From Steinernema hermaphroditum (taxonomy: Eukaryota; Nematoda; Chromadorea; Rhabditida; Steinernematidae): a DNA stretch of 64,000 nucleotides. The stretch covers positions 4,960,001 to 5,024,000 of the forward strand of contig CM059621.1 of assembly GCA_030435675.1 (NCBI GenBank), read 5' to 3'. The stretch's first letter is position 1, and the number at the start of each line of letters is the position of its first letter. The position numbers and the translations under genes were made by a program. This document shows positions 60,017-64,000 of the stretch, one piece after another. Below the pieces are notes generated by a model. That model did no database searches, was not told the origin of the DNA, and saw only the letters and a list, made by a program, of their open reading frames with translations.

Positions 60017-60535
60017 TGTCCCCAGAGATCGGTCAGGTCGTCCAATCGCTCTCTCTCTCTCTAAGACTGTATGAGCCGAATGAGTTGAGTGAGCGGTCGT
60101 TCTCGGCCGTCGTTGTTGGCGCAGAAGGCCTGGAACACCAGGGAGCCGTTGTCCCACCGTCGTGCCCGTCATGACCACCCTTTTACAACACCGAAGTCCG
60201 CGCAGCCAGCTGCCCTGATGGTTCCTGGTGCTCCAACGACGCATTTGCTTCACCGACGCGTTTCACCCGGATGCCGTTCTTCGGCCGCGGAAGCCCTAAG
60301 AAACTTCTCAACTCTGACGTCCGCTCCGCCACGCGAAGATGAGTTCGCTGGGCTCCATCGTCTTCGGAATCAGCTCTTCGCCTCTTCGATGTCCGCGTAC
60401 ACTGATGGGATCGCTCCGTTCTACTCTTATGTGCCGAAGGCTGAACAAGACCGGCGACTACGGAGTGACAACGTGGTCTTTTTGTGAATATATATGACGT
60501 CTCGCAAGGCGTAAGCCTTAGATACGAGAAATAAA
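60017..60535 (+). mobile_element. R2 SINE-like retroposon, full length
   Basis: Starts TGTCCCCAGAGATCGGTCAG and ends ...GACGTCTCGCAAGGCGTAAG-CCTTAGATACGAGAAATAA. Its 3' third is almost the reverse complement of 18655-18850. No target-site duplication noticed. Confidence 0.7.
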
Positions 60536-60654
60536 CTCCTTTTTTGTTTTTTTTTACTATTTTCGCTCTTGTGATCAGATGGGTTGCTGCGTAATTGATT
60601 ATGTCTCCGGACTACATGCTCCGATGTCCCTTCTGTATGTTCTCCGCTTTTTGT

Positions 60655-60840
60655 GAACCGTTTGTGCATGGTGGGCGAAGCACCACCTGGAGATACGAAA
60701 CACTGAACCTTCAACGACCTCTCCGAGGGACCATTTACTTGGCAGGCGGTATACTGTCTTAGCTGCGCTTACAGCAGGAGCTTAGCTTCCCAGCACGCAT
60801 GCCAAAATTCCAAGAAGATGAAAAATTCGGTCAAAACGCA
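60655..60840 (-). repeat. Repeat R4, copy 2
   Basis: Reverse-complement match to 17490-17700. Confidence 0.65.
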
Positions 60841-61544
60841 CTTGATTCGGAAGTAGCTAAACTTTTTCTGAATGTTAAACGAAGGGTATATGTACAGGCA
60901 ACATGGACGACTAGCTAAGGTACTCGAATGCCATAAAACTAGGGTCCGGATTCGGTGGTTCTCCAGGTCCAAGGGAGTGCGCCATTTCTCCCTTGATATT
61001 TTACATTACCCTCATCTTCAGCTGGGAATCCGTTAATTTTTATACATGTAGGCCTCCCCCAGCTCTACCTGTAAAGGGCTGTTGGACACATCAGCAACTA
61101 AAAAAGAGCCAAAGTTTGTAATGGCGCCAAAAAATGGGCGTGATTTTTGATGTGGCCAGACTTTTAACGCACCCTGCACAATGCGATTTTATTGCAATTC
61201 TTATGTACATCTGGACTAATTAATACCAAATACAAATATTGAAGGATGCTGCTTTTAATGTTTTGATTTAATCTTGCTGTTAATACGAATTTGAGTCTAA
61301 TATCAGAGAACATACGTCTGTATCGACAGGTGGATCAATGCTCAATCTACCGAAATATTTTTAAGGGCAAATATTTTGTTACATTTTCTGCGAAGGATGA
61401 CGCAAAGCTAAACAGTAAACAGCACATCTTTGTGTGATCTTTAGTTTACAGTTTCCTTCCGTGTTCCTAAGCGAAGTAGGCGGATATGACATTTTTCACT
61501 TGTGCACACGCCTTTCTGCTTTCAAACTTTCCCAACTGTGGCTT
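60841..61544. other. Intergenic, upstream of microprotein gene 5
   Basis: Nothing recognised. Confidence 0.4.
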
Positions 61545-61877
61545 ATGGATACGTCGAACAGCAAAACTGATATGGACCAAGGTACAGCTTACAATTACCA
61601 AACTGTTTACTTATGGAAATCAATTTCAGATAAAAGTGTGGAAGTTATGGCGTTGATTGTGTCGATCGGGGCCGTTCTTCTAGTGCTGTTCGTGGCTATC
61701 GTCATCGTCATTGTTTTGTTGTCCGTTGCCCATGTATATGAGGAAAGAGGCCACATGATTTTGGACGAAGTCGAATCCTCGACGGTCATGAAGAAATTGT
61801 CGGTGACAGAGTATCAGAATATAACGATAATGATAAAAGATCGCTTTGTAGAATCGAGGGTATTGGAGGATGTCTAA
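61545..61877 (+). CDS. Small single-pass membrane protein, microprotein family member 5 (94 aa)
   Basis: Two exons: 61545-61581 (37 bp) and 61630-61877; 48-bp phase-1 intron ending TTTCAG; 94 aa. The N-terminus MDTSNSKTDMDQ is polar and acidic, then DKSVEV; hydrophobic residues 18-46 (VMALIVSIGA ... IVLLSVA) come next. The tail of nearly 50 residues is mixed-charge rather than basic (HVYEERGHMI, SSTVMKKLS) and ends LEDV. AATAAA lies at 61939-61944, 62 bp after the stop. The unspliced frame continues through the intron, so translation of an unspliced form is possible, but the five-fold repetition of the same exon plan supports splicing. Function unknown. Confidence 0.7.
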   Translation: MDTSNSKTDMDQGTAYNYQTVYLWKSISDKSVEVMALIVSIGAVLLVLFVAIVIVIVLLSVAHVYEERGHMILDEVESSTVMKKLSVTEYQNITIMIKDRFVESRVLEDV

Positions 61878-62118
61878 TGTGTGGGTGATTTCATGGATAC
61901 TACTGGTCATAGTTTTGTATGTCGATGTGGTACGATCAAATAAATAACGTTCCTTGAGAGCATGAAAATCTGACTTGTTTCTAGTTTCGAATACAACCAG
62001 AACAGTTGCACCGCACAGTCAACAACGAAAGTAAAGCACAACCGCTGAATGCTTCGCTTATTGCACTTGGTTTGAACTTTTTTTGCATGTTTTTGGTTTG
62101 AAGGGTGTGTTTAAAAAG

Positions 62119-63039
62119 TACTGGGTTGATCCATAGAAAATGGCCGATTCTGTGAACATCCTTTAATTTTACAATATTTGCTCCCATGACCAAACCAATG
62201 GATATATTGTTCAGTACAGTTAATTCTCTTACCAAACTATGATTGGCGACTTGTCCATTACATTTCTCCTGATGTTGGAGGCCTATTCTGTCGTGATGAC
62301 CATTTTTCTGACACCTCGAGATGGCGAAATGCGAAATGATGTCCGGGCTTCTTATGATATTCATTGTGTGATGTACAACAACTGTCTTCAACCACGTACA
62401 CCGTTATGTCTTACCTTCCGAATGCACCTATCGCTGCGGTCGTCATACATCAGAACATGAGCTAATCTCGAAAAGATGGCTTTGTCGGATCACCATGCCC
62501 CGTTAACTCCAATGGTTCCAAATGGTTAGTTACCATAACAGATAATATAGACATATAGAAGGTAGCCATCACTCACAGATACCATGCCCATATAGTGACT
62601 CTACGAGCTCATTTCTACTTTAAGGAAATAAAGGCCAAATGTTGAAAAAATGACCGTTGGATCCATAAAGACTACAACTAGCCGAGACCTCACATTTTCA
62701 AGTTGACCTCCACAATCGCTCTCCACTTTGAGCTGAGATGTTCGCTTTTTCCTATTATTATGGTACTCTCTTCGCTCTATCTAACTAACATTTGTGCTGA
62801 CCCGTAAATAATGAAATTAGAGGAAACCACTCAGAATAAGACAAAGAGGTCGAAAATTTGACCAAAATATTTTTCGACCTCATATCCCTTGTGTTCTATG
62901 AAGAAGGGATCCAACTTTTGCCCAAGAAGTGGGCTTCAGTTGTTCAGTCAAACAGTCACTACCAGAAATGATAGGCACACATATATGTTAAGAAAGAGCT
63001 ACTTAAACCATCCGCCATTTTTCATGGATCAACGCAATA
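62119..63039 (+). repeat. R1 element, complete, diverged
   Basis: 921 bp: TA-CTGGGTTGATCCAT at the left and ATGGATCAACGCAA-TA at the right. Interior as in 52817-53736. Confidence 0.85.
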
Positions 63040-63771
63040 TAAAAAAAACCGTTGGATTATAAAAACAAACTGGATTATTACCTGTTTTCACTTTCCTCAT
63101 GAGTGGGACTAATGCAGCATAAAGAAATGAAATCAATGCATTGACCAACCGTGGAAACACGAAATGCTTTCGAAAGACAGGTTTCTGCTTAAAATAACAG
63201 CTTTAAGTTCAAGACATTCAATATAGTTTGTCTGATTACGCTGACATCGTTGTGGTCATTCCTTAACATATCCAAATGGAAGTTTGGAACACAATTTGCG
63301 CTACTGTGTATGGCGAGGAGTTCTCGTAATCGATCAGTCTTATCGTTAAGGGAACCAGTAAACCATTTCGCACACACACACACATAACATGATCTAGAGA
63401 ATCTACCTATTCTGTGGAACATTCCCTAAGTACACTTCGGTCGTCAATGTTTCATATATTCTGTATTACATCTTTGATATGTTTACTTGGTATAAACGCG
63501 AGTGCACGCGAATTCGCGCCCTCCAGATACTATTAGCCAAGTAGCCCATAGCCCGAGCGGCAAGATTGGCGGTCATGTAAATGACTGAAGTTGGCCAAGA
63601 AACTGTAAAGTTTCAGAAAACTCGAACCGACAACTCTGTTGGTTTCAAAGTATGCAAAAAAAGTCACTGAACAACTGCAAAAAAACGTTCTCTGTTTGTA
63701 AGCGGGCGGTGTCGGGTTCGGTTTCCCTCGACGTCCTTATTTTGTGTGCGTGTTTCCGCCGTGCGCGCGGA

Positions 63772-63802
<31 letters not shown>

Positions 63803-64000
63803 TTTTTTTCCTAATACGATGGAAAAACCTGAAACTCGCGCCTTCCAGATCGTTCCGGGACCCGGACAAGAGTGCAGGTCAAGTTGTGGTCCTAAGCTTT
63901 GAAGGGGAAGTGATGGCTAGAAGCACGTAAATGAGCTCATTTGCACGCGTATGTAATCTTCGACGCCGAAAACGGTGTTTTGCGTGGTTCTATCCAGTTC
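63040..64000. other. Right-edge sequence with (AC)14 microsatellite
   Basis: (AC)n at 63775-63802. A 77-codon minus frame at 63189-63422 shows no motif. No gene supported. Confidence 0.5.

Noticed and set aside
63645..63930. Frames across the (AC)n microsatellite
   Set aside because: The open reading results from the dinucleotide repeat.

Overview
This window looks like a stretch of a nematode genome, probably rhabditid-like. The evidence is: (i) two copies of a serpentine chemoreceptor of the nematode-specific Srt class; (ii) multi-exon genes whose introns are mostly 42-52 bp; (iii) tandem two-domain GNAT acetyltransferases of a type common in nematodes; (iv) BEL/Pao and other nematode-style transposons. 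Species cannot be named from the sequence. There are no bacterial operons, CRISPR arrays or convincing tRNA/rRNA genes.

Layout. 1-6671: a decayed BEL/Pao LTR retrotransposon on the minus strand, running off the left edge. 6672-14350 and 19668-24340: two copies of one segmental duplication. Each carries an intact six-exon srt gene (335 aa). Transposons have since altered them: BEL cut copy 1 on its left; a 3.0-kb LTR element with 254-bp LTRs inserted into copy 1 and its exact empty site survives in copy 2; a foldback element lies in copy 2. 14350-20279: mostly a 920-bp TA-flanked inverted-repeat element (called R1 here) in several states of decay, plus SINE-like insertions. 25817-31189: a complete 15-exon NPC1 (Niemann-Pick C1) sterol transporter gene on the minus strand, 1306 aa. 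31190-45400: a long stretch without a confidently recognised gene. 45854-50034: two tandem minus-strand GNAT genes with identical exon lengths (315 aa each) plus an orphan third terminal exon. 51661-61877: five tiny two-exon genes for single-pass membrane proteins of 76-94 aa, embedded in SINE and R1 repeats.

The most unusual content is that microprotein cluster. All five have an 8-12 codon first exon, a phase-1 intron of 43-48 bp, one long hydrophobic segment directly after the splice junction, and a short variable tail. I do not recognise the family. Second is a pair of SINE-like families (called R2 and R3) with different bodies but a common 3' hairpin and A-rich tail; two copies have 12-bp and 22-bp target-site duplications, pointing to one shared LINE machinery.

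The genes are not one pathway: NPC1 handles lysosomal cholesterol, the srt genes are candidate chemosensory receptors, and the GNATs probably acetylate small molecules. Gene models were spliced by eye from reading-frame continuity, GT/AG sites and family knowledge; no database search was run. Repeat boundaries are by eye.
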